From Rugalucina vietnamica (Eukaryota > Mollusca > Bivalvia > Lucinida > Lucinidae), in NCBI GenBank assembly GCA_964017185.1, contig OZ024883.1:39424395-39488394 (forward strand): a stretch of DNA of 64,000 nt, written 5' to 3'. A program made the position numbers and the translations under genes. Positions 45,560-55,838 of the stretch are shown here, piece after piece. The notes beneath the pieces were generated by a model that worked only from the letters and a program-made list of their open reading frames with translations, did not search any database and was not told where the DNA came from. Every line of letters starts with the position of its first letter. Position 1 is the first letter of the stretch.

Positions 45560-46412
45560 TTATAGTAAGCAATGCTCATGAAATGGTTTAATTAGAAAGA
45601 AATTTCCACTCCAAAAATATCCAGTTTGGGAAAAACTACATTCAAATTGACAATCAGATGTGAGAACATCGTAAGCCGAGTGAGCAGCTACACTTACATA
45701 ACCTTAATAATTACAGGAAGAAGTAAATGAGATACAAACATTAACATCAAGACATAAAATAGTTATTATCAGAACTGAAGTATCCCTTTGGAGTGATCAA
45801 TAATGAATAATTACTGGGGGGTCGGGCTTAATACCTATTCACACTCTCAGCTTCTGCAGTGGTTCACAACATTTCATTAGTTGTTTGGTCCTCGTGGTGA
45901 CTCTCTTAGTAGTCAATGAATCATCACGGACAGACAAATTAATTAAAATAAAGATAAATCAAAAATGTGGACTAACAAATACAATATGCCGCCCGACAGC
46001 TGAAGATTCCTGGGAAGCCAAGGGGCATCACTGAAAATCTAACACCGGTTGAATCCCGGTGGGCCAAGCAACAGCCAAGATGCTCCGGCCCAAACCAACT
46101 AAAATTAAAAGCTTTAAGTCAGGGTCATCATAGACTCTGACACCCGTTACATCGGCGTGTAATAAAGAGTAGGAAGCATAGTAATCAACAACGATTTGTG
46201 TTAGAAACTGAATATGCGGACTGTCGTATCACATTTAGTGTATCGTATAATCAGTTTTCTAAACTGATGTGATTATTAATTCCTTCCTCAAAGTTTCCTA
46301 AATGCTTTATATACCAAGTCGCCATAAAAGCGTGATCCGAAAGGGCCCTCTCGAAAAAGCGTCTTTGACCTAACATTATATTTGGAAATCAACTGTGTCT
46401 GCGATGAATTTT
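45560..46412 (-). mobile_element. P-family retroelement, old copy with decayed RT C-terminus
   Basis: Reverse copy. It has a diverged 3' end (AAGCAATGCTCATGAAATGG), the 3' UTR with CTTCTGCAGTGGTTCACAAC and TTTGGTCCTCGTGGTGACTC, a GGTGGGCCAAGCAACAG block, and then, from about 46,100 to 46,412, a mutated RT tail. The minus-strand TCAGAGTCTATGATGACCC, ACAGTCCGCATATTCAG and AAGTCGCC.../GCGTGATCCGAAAGG blocks match the C-terminal codons of the longest copy. The frame is destroyed. Confidence 0.8.
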
Positions 46413-46987
46413 GTTATGTCCTGTGTTGGAATAGCCTTAAACTGATATTAAATATTAAATAAAGACGCTCTCATCAGCGGAACGTCATTTATTTGAAATA
46501 CAAAACAAAGGAGGAACAAAACACACTTTTTAAATATGGGCCTAATGAACGTTTGTCTTATATTCCGTTCAAACAAAACGTAGTTTATAATACCGATAGC
46601 CCTACTTAATTTTGTATGATAGAATTTCATCACACTATGTCATACGTGTTGAAAAATGCAATTTTAGTTTGGCTCCGTTTTTCCATCATAAGGCACAACT
46701 CTCCTACGTTTCGTTTGAATTGGTCGATTACATTATATACATTAGAAGGAATGTCAGTTTGGTAGAGAATCAATTGTGTATTCGTTTGTTGTCAAAAACT
46801 AAGCTCTTACTTGTCGGATATGGTAATCATGGTAAATTGGTAATCTTACTACAATAAATTTCCATCAACTTTGTGTATTGCGGCATTCACTGCCAATTCA
46901 TAATTATGTAACATTTAAGTTAATTGAGTGCCCCATGTAGGCCTGATTGCTCTTTTCGCTCGATTAACGAAATGGGTAGGAGGTCCC

Positions 46988-47205
46988 ATTTTAGGTGCAC
47001 GTTTCAGAATATTTCTTTTCTATATACACTAGTCCTCCTTCTTCTTCAAACGTGCCTTTGTCTAAACTTGTATATGCTTTGTAACTGTTCTCTGTTACAC
47101 CGCATGCTTCTATATTTCTGTATTCTGACTCTCGACTTTCACCGTCGTTTACTTGGGGAGATGATGTTTCATCTGGTCCAAAATAAGGCCATGATGAGAA
47201 CATCT
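46988..47205 (-). CDS. Possible terminal exon with tyrosine-rich tail (hypothetical)
   Basis: A 70-codon minus-strand segment ending in TAA. It is rich in E, S, T and Y and lacks low complexity. Tyrosine motifs: YRNI (residues 28-31) and YTSL (44-47) separated by 12 residues, plus VYIEKKYSE (59-67). The first pair fits the outer limit of an ITAM-like YxxI/L-x(6-12)-YxxL spacing. A good acceptor-like tract (TTCTTGTTTACAG) lies just upstream at about 47,221 on the minus strand, but a TAA occurs in this frame between it and the first ATG, so a different acceptor would be needed. No upstream exon was identified. Function is unknown. Confidence 0.3.
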
Positions 47206-47261
47206 CTTATATCTGTAAACAAGAATTCTTATCTTGCTGTTATGCATCTATTATGTAAATG

Positions 47262-47880
47262 AACTAATTAACACCTACAGTCTGTAGCAACATTTACCTG
47301 TATTTTGCTCATTTTCTTTTCCTCAACAATATATTAAAATGTTATTTTTTAGTCAAATTTAACGTTTGAAAAACAAAATTCAATTAACTTTTCCCCCTCT
47401 TTAAAGATATAGCCTCAAAATTTGTGTAATATTTAAAAACTAAACATTTATATATTTTCTATTCTTTTGATTGTGGTATCAGGTTACCTTTTAATGACCA
47501 AACAGATTATCAGACTCTGACCACTGCAGCATTTTATTGTCATAATTACTACTGGGTGAATCAAAGCCACCTGTTATCAGCAGGAAGCCTCAAAACCTCA
47601 CTTCCTTATCTAACCCGACTTAGCACCTAGTTTCTCGGGTAACCGCACTTTATTTTATAAGAACATGTTCTCAGCATGAACACGCTTTCTCATTATCAGT
47701 AAATGACTCGTTGAATTTAACAAGGAAAGTCCATCAGAAGTTTAAATATGTTTGTCGCTTCCATTTGCATTACGTCCTATTTAAAGGTCCGTTACCTGCT
47801 TCGGCCCCAATTGTCTCTCAATTATTTAAATGGGTACATGTAACCAGAACAATCATATGATCAGCAACATGACGACTATC
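47262..47880. other. No recognisable gene
   Basis: AT-rich sequence without supported features. Confidence 0.4.
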
Positions 47881-47887
47881 ACGCTTT

Positions 47888-48470
47888 GTAGCTCACCTGA
47901 GCCGAAGGCGCACAGATGACCTTATAGTATACCCATGCTCCGTCGTCCGTCGTAGTTGTCGTTGTAGTCGTTGTTGTCCACAATGTTCAAACGTCTGCTC
48001 CTCTGAAACTGCTGGGCCAGTCAAAGCCAAACTTCATGTGTAGCATCCTTAGGAATGGGGAATGAAAGCTTGTAAAAAAGATCCAGGTCGTAAACCAAGA
48101 TGGCCGCCATGGCTATAAATAGCAAAAAACTTTTAAAATCTTCGTCTCCAGAACCAGAAGGCCTATGATTTTGAAACTTGGTATGAAACATCAAGCAATA
48201 CAGTTCTACAAAGTTTATATAAATCATGACCCTTGGATGACCTTGTTCTACTTTTGACAACTTGAACTTAAGTCGCCTAATGTCTGTGAATGGGGAAAAT
48301 TGGGAAAATGTCATTTAATGGCGGAAAACTTGCTGGGAATGAGCAAATGGAAAGAAAATTTATGTTTATGAAAAACAAATCCTAGAAGGAGTTGTCTGCC
48401 AAGTTTATTGGTATTTATCCCAGATCTCAGGCGGGCGTTTACAGGACCATTGGCCCTCTGGTTAACTCGT
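47888..48470. repeat. C-family repeat copy
   Basis: Starts TAGCTCACCTGAGCCGAAGG, followed by the CCGTCGTCCGTCGTAG tract, an AAACTTCATGTGTAGCATCC block, an AAGATGGCCGCCATGGC block and TTACAGGACCATTGGCCCTC at the far end. The same family as 14,157 and 25,790-28,325. The 97-codon minus-strand frame here is part of the repeat. Confidence 0.65.
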
Positions 48471-49296
48471 AATATAATTGTGTTGTGTACTTTACTTAGG
48501 ACAAAATATGCAAGTCATATACGCTTCTCTTTGGTTTCTTTTTTTAGGAATAATTATCAAATGTTTTGAATGCGAGATGATTGGCAATGGATAATAATAA
48601 GAATTGTCAGACAGATTTTTTTAGACAGTCAACTGAGTAAGAGTAGGTAAACATGATTAAAAAAGTAGATCTAGATCTGCTGAACTAGAGGTGTTTAATT
48701 CTTTTCACTTATTATTTTTATCCATTATCGTTTGCAAGTGAAACTCAATACAGAGTGAGTCGCACAACGTGTTTAGCTCATCTAGCTCATCAAATGCTTT
48801 TTGAATGATAACAACAGCTGCATTCTATAAGGCGATTGAATATGCATACTTTGGAGATAATACCAATAAGCTATTACTTGTCACTGAATTTGCCACTTAC
48901 TGCCAATTTCGAATCAGATAAAATGAATGTAACGGTCATCCATGGCTTTTATGATCTGGAAGATTGATTCTACGAATGGTGATCCGAGCTCTGTCCCCCG
49001 CAAAATTTATTTAAATTGATGGATAACTCCTGCCTCCGTGCAAATCTTGTAACTGAGTGGGCGACCACATGATTATTGGCAAACCGCTTAAAATGGCTAA
49101 GCGTGTCCAAGATAGGTTGTTTACTCAAACGGTCCCAAGCGTTAGCAAGATAGGTGGGCTTACTCAAACGCCCCAACATGACCAAAGCTGTTGACAAGGA
49201 CTCAAAGCATTAAATCAAGCAAAATCCAAAACACTTTGTCATTGTTTGTTGACGAAGCTAATCTTCCTGTTAAATCGAAAAGTTGTGTCACTGATC

Positions 49297-49671
49297 ATGC
49301 CGAGAGCCTGTTTTTCATTTCTTCTTGGCTGCTTGCTGGGAGACTCATTTTGTAATATCCGGATGCGTCTTGAGTTCTTACAGTTAATATTATTTTCCAG
49401 TCACACAGAGTTAATTATTGTTACACCAAATCACCCACAATATAATTATAGAGAACACACTTACAAATATGTCACTAGATTTGCAAATTTCGTAGCAGTT
49501 CAGCGTGCTGTATCCATTCTGCCAGACGTACGTCACTCTGACTGTTGGATTTCTGGCGAATCTATTTTGCTTTTAAAAGAATGCTTCAACAACGGTGCTG
49601 ATATTTGCGGTCATAATTATTTTCAAAACATTAATACGCCTACATATACACGAGTTGAAACACAATTCTGA
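49297..49671 (+). CDS. Unassigned ORF (hypothetical, weak)
   Basis: 124 codons from the ATG at 49,297, the longest open frame outside recognised mobile elements. It begins with a hydrophobic stretch (MPRACFSFLLGCLLG) that could be a signal-like segment, followed by sequence with scattered Cys and His and no family I recognise. No TATA or splice context was identified, and no second copy in the window supports selection. It may be chance. Confidence 0.2.
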   Translation: MPRACFSFLLGCLLGDSFCNIRMRLEFLQLILFSSHTELIIVTPNHPQYNYREHTYKYVTRFANFVAVQRAVSILPDVRHSDCWISGESILLLKECFNNGADICGHNYFQNINTPTYTRVETQF

Positions 49672-49831
49672 ATGACAGTTGCACAATTCGTCATTTGTGT
49701 AACATTCACGTATGTTACATTATAGATACGAAGCGTTTGATTTATTTTTTTTCTGATGAAATAAAAGGCTATAATCAAATATTTTTATGTTCCTAAATGG
49801 CAACCTTCTTTGTGCGAAATTCAGGCAAACC

Positions 49832-50345
49832 AAACTTACTGCACGCCGGTGCGTCGGGCGTCAGACTCTATGATGGCCCCGACATTAAGCTATTCATTTT
49901 AGATGGTTTGGGCCAGAATTTCTTGTCTGTTGCTTGGCCCACCAGGGTTCAACTGGTGTTTTTCTTTTGTTCCGGGTTTCAGTAGGTTATTCGGCGCCCA
50001 GGGATCTCCATCGTCGGGCAGCTTACTGAATCTGTTGAGTCCTCGTTTTTATATTCTTCAGGGTGATTATCATGATTTATTCGTCTGTCCTTAATGATTC
50101 ATTGACTAGTTAGAGATTCACCACGAGAACCGAACAACTAACTACATGTTTCGAACCACTGCAGAAGATAAGGGTGGTAACTGAGTGGCCGCCTATTGGG
50201 TAATAGGTGCTCACTCGGCTTACGATATGTTTTCTTGGTATAAGTACCTAAGCGTCATTTTATTTTTTCCGAGCCCTCGGTTTATGGAGCGGAATTTTCT
50301 TTCTATTTGTGCCATTTCCTGATCATTGCCTACTTTAACCGTTTT
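49832..50345 (+). mobile_element. P-family retroelement 3' copy with internal deletion
   Basis: Starts at the last RT codons (CTGCACGCCGGTGCGTCGGG). It continues to CCACTGCAGAAGATAAGGGTG, then jumps directly to GTAACTGAGTGGCCGCCTAT at about 50,175 (roughly 200 bp of 3' UTR missing), and ends CCTGATCATTGCCTACTTTA. Confidence 0.85.
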
Positions 50346-51936
50346 AATAGTAACAAGAAGGAAGGAAAAAGTATGTATAGATTCAATTAAGCTCTTTCTC
50401 ATGATGTTCCTGAATGCTCTCTGCTATGATTATTATGAAAGAGGACAGTTTGATCGACGTGATGTACATTCAGTTCATAATGGTATATCATTATAAAGCT
50501 AATTGAGTGTATCAGTTCGACCTGAATAGTTTGCCAAATACTGAAATGAACAGTCGAGACAGATAATGACGTAACAGAAGAAATAAATCCCCAACTCGAA
50601 CAGATTGGATGATTTGTGTAAGTCATACATGTTTTGCTGTTTTCATCGACAGCGGTAAGTGATTGTTTGGCTTGAAAAACTTGTTAGACTCGCGCTGTCT
50701 ATGTTAGAGCAAAAATGGTGTGTATTCTACGTGATTGGAACATCGGCGTCATTTTTTCTCAGTACATTTACTTCATTACAAGGAGTGGCAATTAACAGCG
50801 TTCGGTTGTAAGCTGTATCCGTTCCGAATTTTGCGTTGCATCTTTCCTTTATAAGACAACTATAAAGAGCTCAAAAAGCAGGAGTTATCGTTATTTGTTT
50901 TTGTAAAATTTATATGATTTAATATAAATTACACATATTGTGATGAAAATCATATGGTTGAAGAAATTAGCATATCCCATCAATACAAAAAGTAAACAGA
51001 ATGGAAAATGAAAATGCATCGAAATTGCTTGCTTTGTTCTTTTGTATTTAAAAATTGTTGATAATTGAACAGACGTTTTAAATTCTCTAACTAGAATGCC
51101 TCATCTGACTCAGATCCAGCCGGTATTGAAAGGGAAATAATAACTTTTTAACATTCAAGTTTAAGCTTTTAAAAATATTACTATAGCATACTAATTGTCG
51201 GGACTATATGTCACGGTGAACGACAAGTGGTGGTTTGGGCCTTATATTTTAACTAATATTTATCAGAATTTAATAATTTTGGTATCATCACATTGGCAAT
51301 TTTCGAATCTAAACATCCATACATAACAAGCTTTAAAAATATTTGAAACATTTTTTAATGAGGTTTGATTATACACCGGAATATGCATCTTTGTGAGGGG
51401 TGGGTATGGGAAAATGCTTATAGCAGATTAAAAAGCGTGGACACACCTACCGATTTATGCATTATCTTATTTGATAATCATTCCCATGTTTAAAAATCAG
51501 TTTTTTGTTATTCTAAACATATTCTTGGAAATGTACTAGACAAATATGTTCAAAAATTTAATAAAAATATTTTCTGCAAAAATTTGTATTTTGCCCTAGA
51601 ATGCATATATTCATTTTTACCTTTCAATTTTGTTATTTGGCAAGTAGCTTGTGAATACATTTACAGTTTATAGCACATTCCGTTTACATATTTCAGATCT
51701 ATTCCGTGAAAAATGAAATTGAAAATATTTCAAAAAGTCCATTTTCCTCAATTTTGAAAATCCGTATCTTTTTTAAAAGCATGGATATCCCCACTAAAAT
51801 TTTGCTTTTCGAATAGTATTCCAACTATATTTTAAGCTATCTAAAAATCATAGATTTATTTATCAACACTGAAAATTGGTATCGAGTCACCTAAAGGTCA
51901 ATTATCAACTTCGATCCTTATTGCCTGATAATTATC
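50346..51936. other. No recognisable gene
   Basis: AT-rich sequence upstream of the LTR element. No supported coding or repeat feature. Confidence 0.45.
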
Positions 51937-51940
51937 TTAA
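51937..51940. repeat. Target-site duplication TTAA (left)
   Basis: TTAA directly before the 5' LTR, repeated at 59,341-59,344. Four bases is within the normal range for Ty3/Gypsy integrases. Confidence 0.75.
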
Positions 51941-52112
51941 TGTTATGTATGACAGTTACTTGTTGAAAGATGTGCATTCAGTACTGGTAAACTTCCCAAG
52001 GGTGTATGCCCTGGAAAGTATGATGTTATACATATGATGTTTACTTGTTGTCCTTAGCAATTATTTACTTTTAGTGTCCCAGATATTGGACATAAACAGG
52101 TTGTTTACTTCA

Positions 52113-52346
52113 GAATTTTCTAGAAATTTCAAATTGTTCTTTAACGGAAAAGTCCGGAAAAATCTGGAAGAACCAAAGATGTAGAATCTTCTAGAAAAAT
52201 CTTTTTTTATGTCAAAAGAATATTGTGGAATTTTCTGGAAGGATAATGGCCTCTCTAGAATATTCCAGAACATTAAATTGTGGTAAACAACTTGTTATTA
52301 TTAGTATATGATATCATAGAATTTGCTGGAAGAATCCTGAATGTTC
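52113..52346 (+). promoter_or_regulatory. Five heat-shock-element-like arrays in 5' LTR
   Basis: Alternating GAA/TTC triplets spaced by exactly 2 bases, the HSF recognition grammar. 52,113-52,130 has 4 perfect units; 52,184-52,196, 52,228-52,240 and 52,258-52,270 each have 3 perfect units. 52,319-52,346 has 6 units, two with one mismatch, ending 9 bp before the TATA box. The equivalents in the 3' LTR are 58,686-58,703, 58,757-58,769, 58,801-58,813, 58,831-58,843 and 58,892-58,919. The pattern is seen directly; heat-inducible transcription is inference. Confidence 0.85.
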
Positions 52347-52354
52347 CTCAGTGC

Positions 52355-52362
52355 TATATAAG
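52355..52362 (+). promoter_or_regulatory. TATA box of the LTR promoter
   Basis: TATATAAG, 9 bp downstream of the last heat-shock-like unit. It is conserved in the 3' LTR at 58,928-58,935. It would place transcript start (U3/R boundary) about 25-30 bp downstream. Confidence 0.7.
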
Positions 52363-52770
52363 GGCTTAAATTTTCATAAGGACAATCTTTGGGTACTGTT
52401 ACTATTAAGAAGTCAAAATCTATCTTACTGGAATTTAAACTTATTCTTGGATTACTTTGTGATATTCGATTCTGAATTGGGACATAGTGCTACTTTGAAA
52501 CAAACTTTAATTCTTGGGATCAGAAACTGATACAGACTTGTGTTTAAAATTCTGAGGGACATTCAGACATTCTTTAAGGGAATTAACATCTTGAAAGGTA
52601 TTGTACATTCATTTTTGTTTGATTGTATATATGCTTTTGATTGTTTCACATGTAATTACTGGTTAAATCACTTCTAAATAGATTTGTTAAATTTTAAACA
52701 AAGCTTGTTGCTGGCTAACCAACTTGTTGGTTTCCTTAATCTTCTAGTTACGCCTGGCACGGAACAGAAT

Positions 52771-52790
52771 TGGGGGCTCGAGTCCGGGAT
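52771..52790 (+). other. Primer-binding site, tRNA-Pro-like with 2-nt insertion
   Basis: TGGGGGCTCGAGTCCGGGAT starts 5 bases after the 5' LTR. The sequence complementary to the tRNA-Pro 3' end (as used by murine leukaemia virus) is TGGGGGCTCG-TCCGGGAT, so this matches throughout except for an inserted AG. tRNA-Pro priming is inferred from the match. Confidence 0.75.
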
Positions 52791-52879
52791 TGAAATTTCT
52801 TGTGCACCAAATTTATTTAAAATTCTAAAGTATCTTCACTGTTTGCTGTTTAAATAGCTGAAGTCAGCAAAAAGCAACC

Positions 52880-55320
52880 ATGTCATTCAAACTAAGTGAC
52901 TTTATTGCTGCGCCTTCTCAGGAGCTTTTGATAAGGCCAAAAAGAGTGACCTCTTAGACATAGCTGATCATTATGGGTTGTCAAATATCAAGACTTCCAT
53001 GTCAAAACATGAAATTAAGAACATTTTGATTCAGTTTTTTGTTGACGAGGAAATTTTTGATTCCTCGGCTACTTCTCAGATTCTAGTCACTCAGACTGAC
53101 TTGCAGTTGAGGGAACTAGAAATCAAAAGACAAATTGAGATGGAAAAACTAAAATTTGAGTATGAAGAAAGAATAAGGTTGGAAACTTTAGAACGGGATG
53201 AAAGAATAAGGGCAGAAAAGGCCGAAAGGGAAGAAAGAATAAGATTGGAAACTTTAGAACGGGAAGAAAGAATGCATAAACAAAAGTTAGAAATGGAAGA
53301 ACGAGAGAAGGAAAAACAAAGAGAATTAGAACAAGAAAAAATTGAGTTAGAAAAAGAAAAATTAGAAAGAGAATAAAGGCTTGAAATTGCAAAAGAAAAA
53401 TTTAAATTTGAAATTGAAGAAAAAGAAAGAAAAAGGCAATTTCAGTTAAGAATGAAGGAAATTGAACTTAATGACAAATCAAAATCAAAATCTTTGCCTT
53501 TGGCTACTAGTACAGTATTTGATGTCACAAAACACATTCGTCTCGTTCCTCCACTTCAAGAAAAAGAGGTTGACAAATATTTCTTACATTTTGAGAAGGT
53601 GGCAGAAAACTTGAAATGGCCAAAAGAGCATTGGACCTTGCTTTTGCAAAGTGTTGTAATTGGTAAAGCTCGAGAAATTTACACTCAGCTTTCTCTTGAG
53701 CAAAGCTCAGATTATGATACAGTAAAGGAATTTATTCTTAAGGCTTATGAGCTGGTCCCTGAGGCATACAGGCAGAAATTTAGAGACTGTAGAAAAGAAC
53801 ATGACCAGACTCATGTTGAATTTGCCAGAACAAAGGAACAACTATTTGATAGATGGTGCTCTTCAAAGAAAGTAGGTTCTGATCATGCAAAGCTAAGGCA
53901 GCTCATGCTTGTTGAAGAATTCAAACGGTGCATAAATTCTGATGTTAAGGCTTTCTTGAACGAAAGAGAATTTGAAAACTTGGAAACAGCAGCACGTTTA
54001 GCTGATGACTATGCTTTGACTCATAAGGCTTCATTTGTCAACAAGCCATATCCTAGGAAACCATATAACCCTCAATCAAAGCAAATTACCCCTCAGTCAA
54101 AACCATATTCCCCTCAGTCCGGTCCCAAAGCCAATCCCAGTAATCCAACTGACAATTCCAGTCCAAAACCCAAATTTTCTAGTGAAAACAAAGGACAAAA
54201 TCCCTTATCCCAGCCAATTTGTAATTATTGTAAGAAAACTGGCCACATTATTTCTGAATGTTTGGCACTGAAACGAAAGAAAGAAAGAGAAAATCTAGAT
54301 AGTGCTAAACCGACAATTCTCACCTCCTTAAAGGCTAAACCACAGTCTTGTATCCAGGAAGAAAACCTTATACTGACCAGAACTTGTAAAGAGTCAGTCT
54401 CTGAGGATTCTATTATGGAGATTTATGAACCATTCTTATCAGATGGTTTTGTGTCACTTAACAGTGACTCTGCCCAGTCTACCCCTATCAAAATCTTACG
54501 AGATACCGGAGCTTCTCAATCCCTTATCTTGGCAGATACCTTGCCATTTTCCGAGAAGTCTTCTCCTGGGACAAGTGTCCTTATCCAGGGCGTAGAGTGT
54601 GGATTTGTTAACGTACCCCTCCATAATATCTATTTGTCCTCAGACTTAGTTAAAGGTCCCGTGGCTGTAGGTATTAGACCTTCCTTACCTTTTAAAGGTA
54701 TCCATTTGCTGTTAGGCAATGATTTGGCAGGAGATAAGGTTGTGGTAAACCCACTTTTGACCAGCACACCATGTGTTGATCAACCGCCTGATCCCATTGA
54801 GCAGGAAATTCCTGACCTTTACCCTTCTTGTGATATCACTAGGGCAATGGCTAAGAAAGCCAAATTATATGATGAGATGCAGGACATAAATTTAACTGAC
54901 ACTTTGATAGGTCAGTCCTTTAATAAAGAGATTTCAACATCTCTTTCCCCTAGTCAGTCTGATATTCAGACTGACCCTAGCAATCCAAGGTCGGGGTCAG
55001 AAAATGACCTTTCGCCCTCAACGTCAAATGATCAAGGTCATGACCAGATGTCAAGGTCACAGCTTTGTAAAGAACAACACAGTGATTCTGAGATCTCGAC
55101 TTTATTTGAAAGGGCTTTAGATGAAAAAGAAATATCCCAGGTCCCTGTTTGCTATTATGTCAAAAATGGCATATTAATGCGAAAATGGCGTCCTCCAGAT
55201 GTCTCAGCAGAAGATGAGTGGACTGTTAACCACCAAATTGTGATCCCTAGGGTTTATCGCCCTGAAATCTTAAATTTAGCCCATGAAACTCCAATGTCAG
55301 GCCATTTAGGTGTAAATAAG
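52880..55320 (+). pseudogene. gag-pro: Gag-protease (and integrase N-terminus) of the Gypsy element
   Basis: Starts at ATG 52,880 (MSFKLSDFIAAPSQEL...). The frame breaks near 52,925 by one missing base in a T-run and is then open until TAA 53,374-53,376, the same frame resuming to the nested insertion at 55,321. Domains: a charged E/R/K-rich coiled-coil segment (53,100-53,450), a capsid-like helical region (about 53,550-54,000), a Pro/Ser/Gln linker, one CCHC zinc knuckle CNYCKKTGHIISEC (54,220-54,261), and an aspartic protease with DTGA (54,502-54,513). A Ser-rich linker follows, then the first half of the integrase HHCC zinc finger (HETPMSGH) just before the insertion. Confidence 0.9.
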
Positions 55321-55838
55321 AAGGCAAGTAGGCAAAGATCAGGAAAAGGCGCAATCAGAAAAAGATTCCCACTCTAAAAACCGAGGTGGGAAAAAACCAA
55401 ACTAACAATCAGGTACTTATACCATGAAACATATCGTAAGCCGAATGAGAAGCTATTTTCCCAATAGGTGGCCACTCAGTTACCTTAACTTAACTAAAAA
55501 TATTAAAACATACATAAGGCGCCAACAGCACAAAAAAGTTTTATACACCAAGACATAAAACAAAAAGAACCACCACAGAAGTATCGACTTGGAACGATCA
55601 GTAACACAAAGTTACTGGCGGGCTTAAACCGGTTTTACATGGCCATAACCTCACCCTCAGCTTCTGCAGTGGTTCATAACATTTAGTTAGTTATTCGGTC
55701 CTCGTGGTGAATCTCTAACTAGTAAATGAATCATCAAGAACAAACAAATAAATCATGATAAACATCCTGATGAATCAAAAACCAGGACTCACAGACTGAG
55801 TAAGCTGCCCGACGATGGAGATCCCTGGGCGCCGAATA
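55321..55838 (-). mobile_element. P-family retroelement nested in the Gypsy integrase
   Basis: Reverse, young-subfamily copy. It starts AAGGCAAGTAGGCAAAGATC (the GGTAC of the usual end is reduced), includes the terminal hairpin and the 3' UTR, and stops at GGGCGCCGAATA next to ACCTATCAC of the host element. The family continues ACCTA here too, so the 5' junction carries up to 5 bp of microhomology. It separates the two histidines from the two cysteines of the integrase zinc finger. Confidence 0.92.

Larger units (their letters stand above)
51941..52766 (+). repeat. 5' LTR
   Basis: Begins TGTTATGTATGACAGTTACT and ends ...GCCTGGCACGGAACA, that is TG...CA termini with a short TGTTA/(T)AACA inverted pair (TAACA is intact in the 3' LTR). 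It contains a TATA box and five heat-shock-element-like arrays upstream of it. Confidence 0.93.

Noticed and set aside
48970-49197. 75-codon minus-strand ORF with an internally repeated GRLSKP/DRLSKQ pattern
   Set aside because: The repetition comes from a short DNA duplication (AAGATAGGT...TACTCAAACG); no supporting homology or splice context.
53123-53392. 89-codon Phe/Leu-rich minus-strand ORF
   Set aside because: Antisense shadow of the charged Gag coiled coil; its composition is dictated by the GAA/AAG-rich sense strand.
54035-54271. 78-codon ORF overlapping Gag
   Set aside because: Alternative frame of the Pro/Ser-rich Gag linker; the zinc knuckle is in the other frame.
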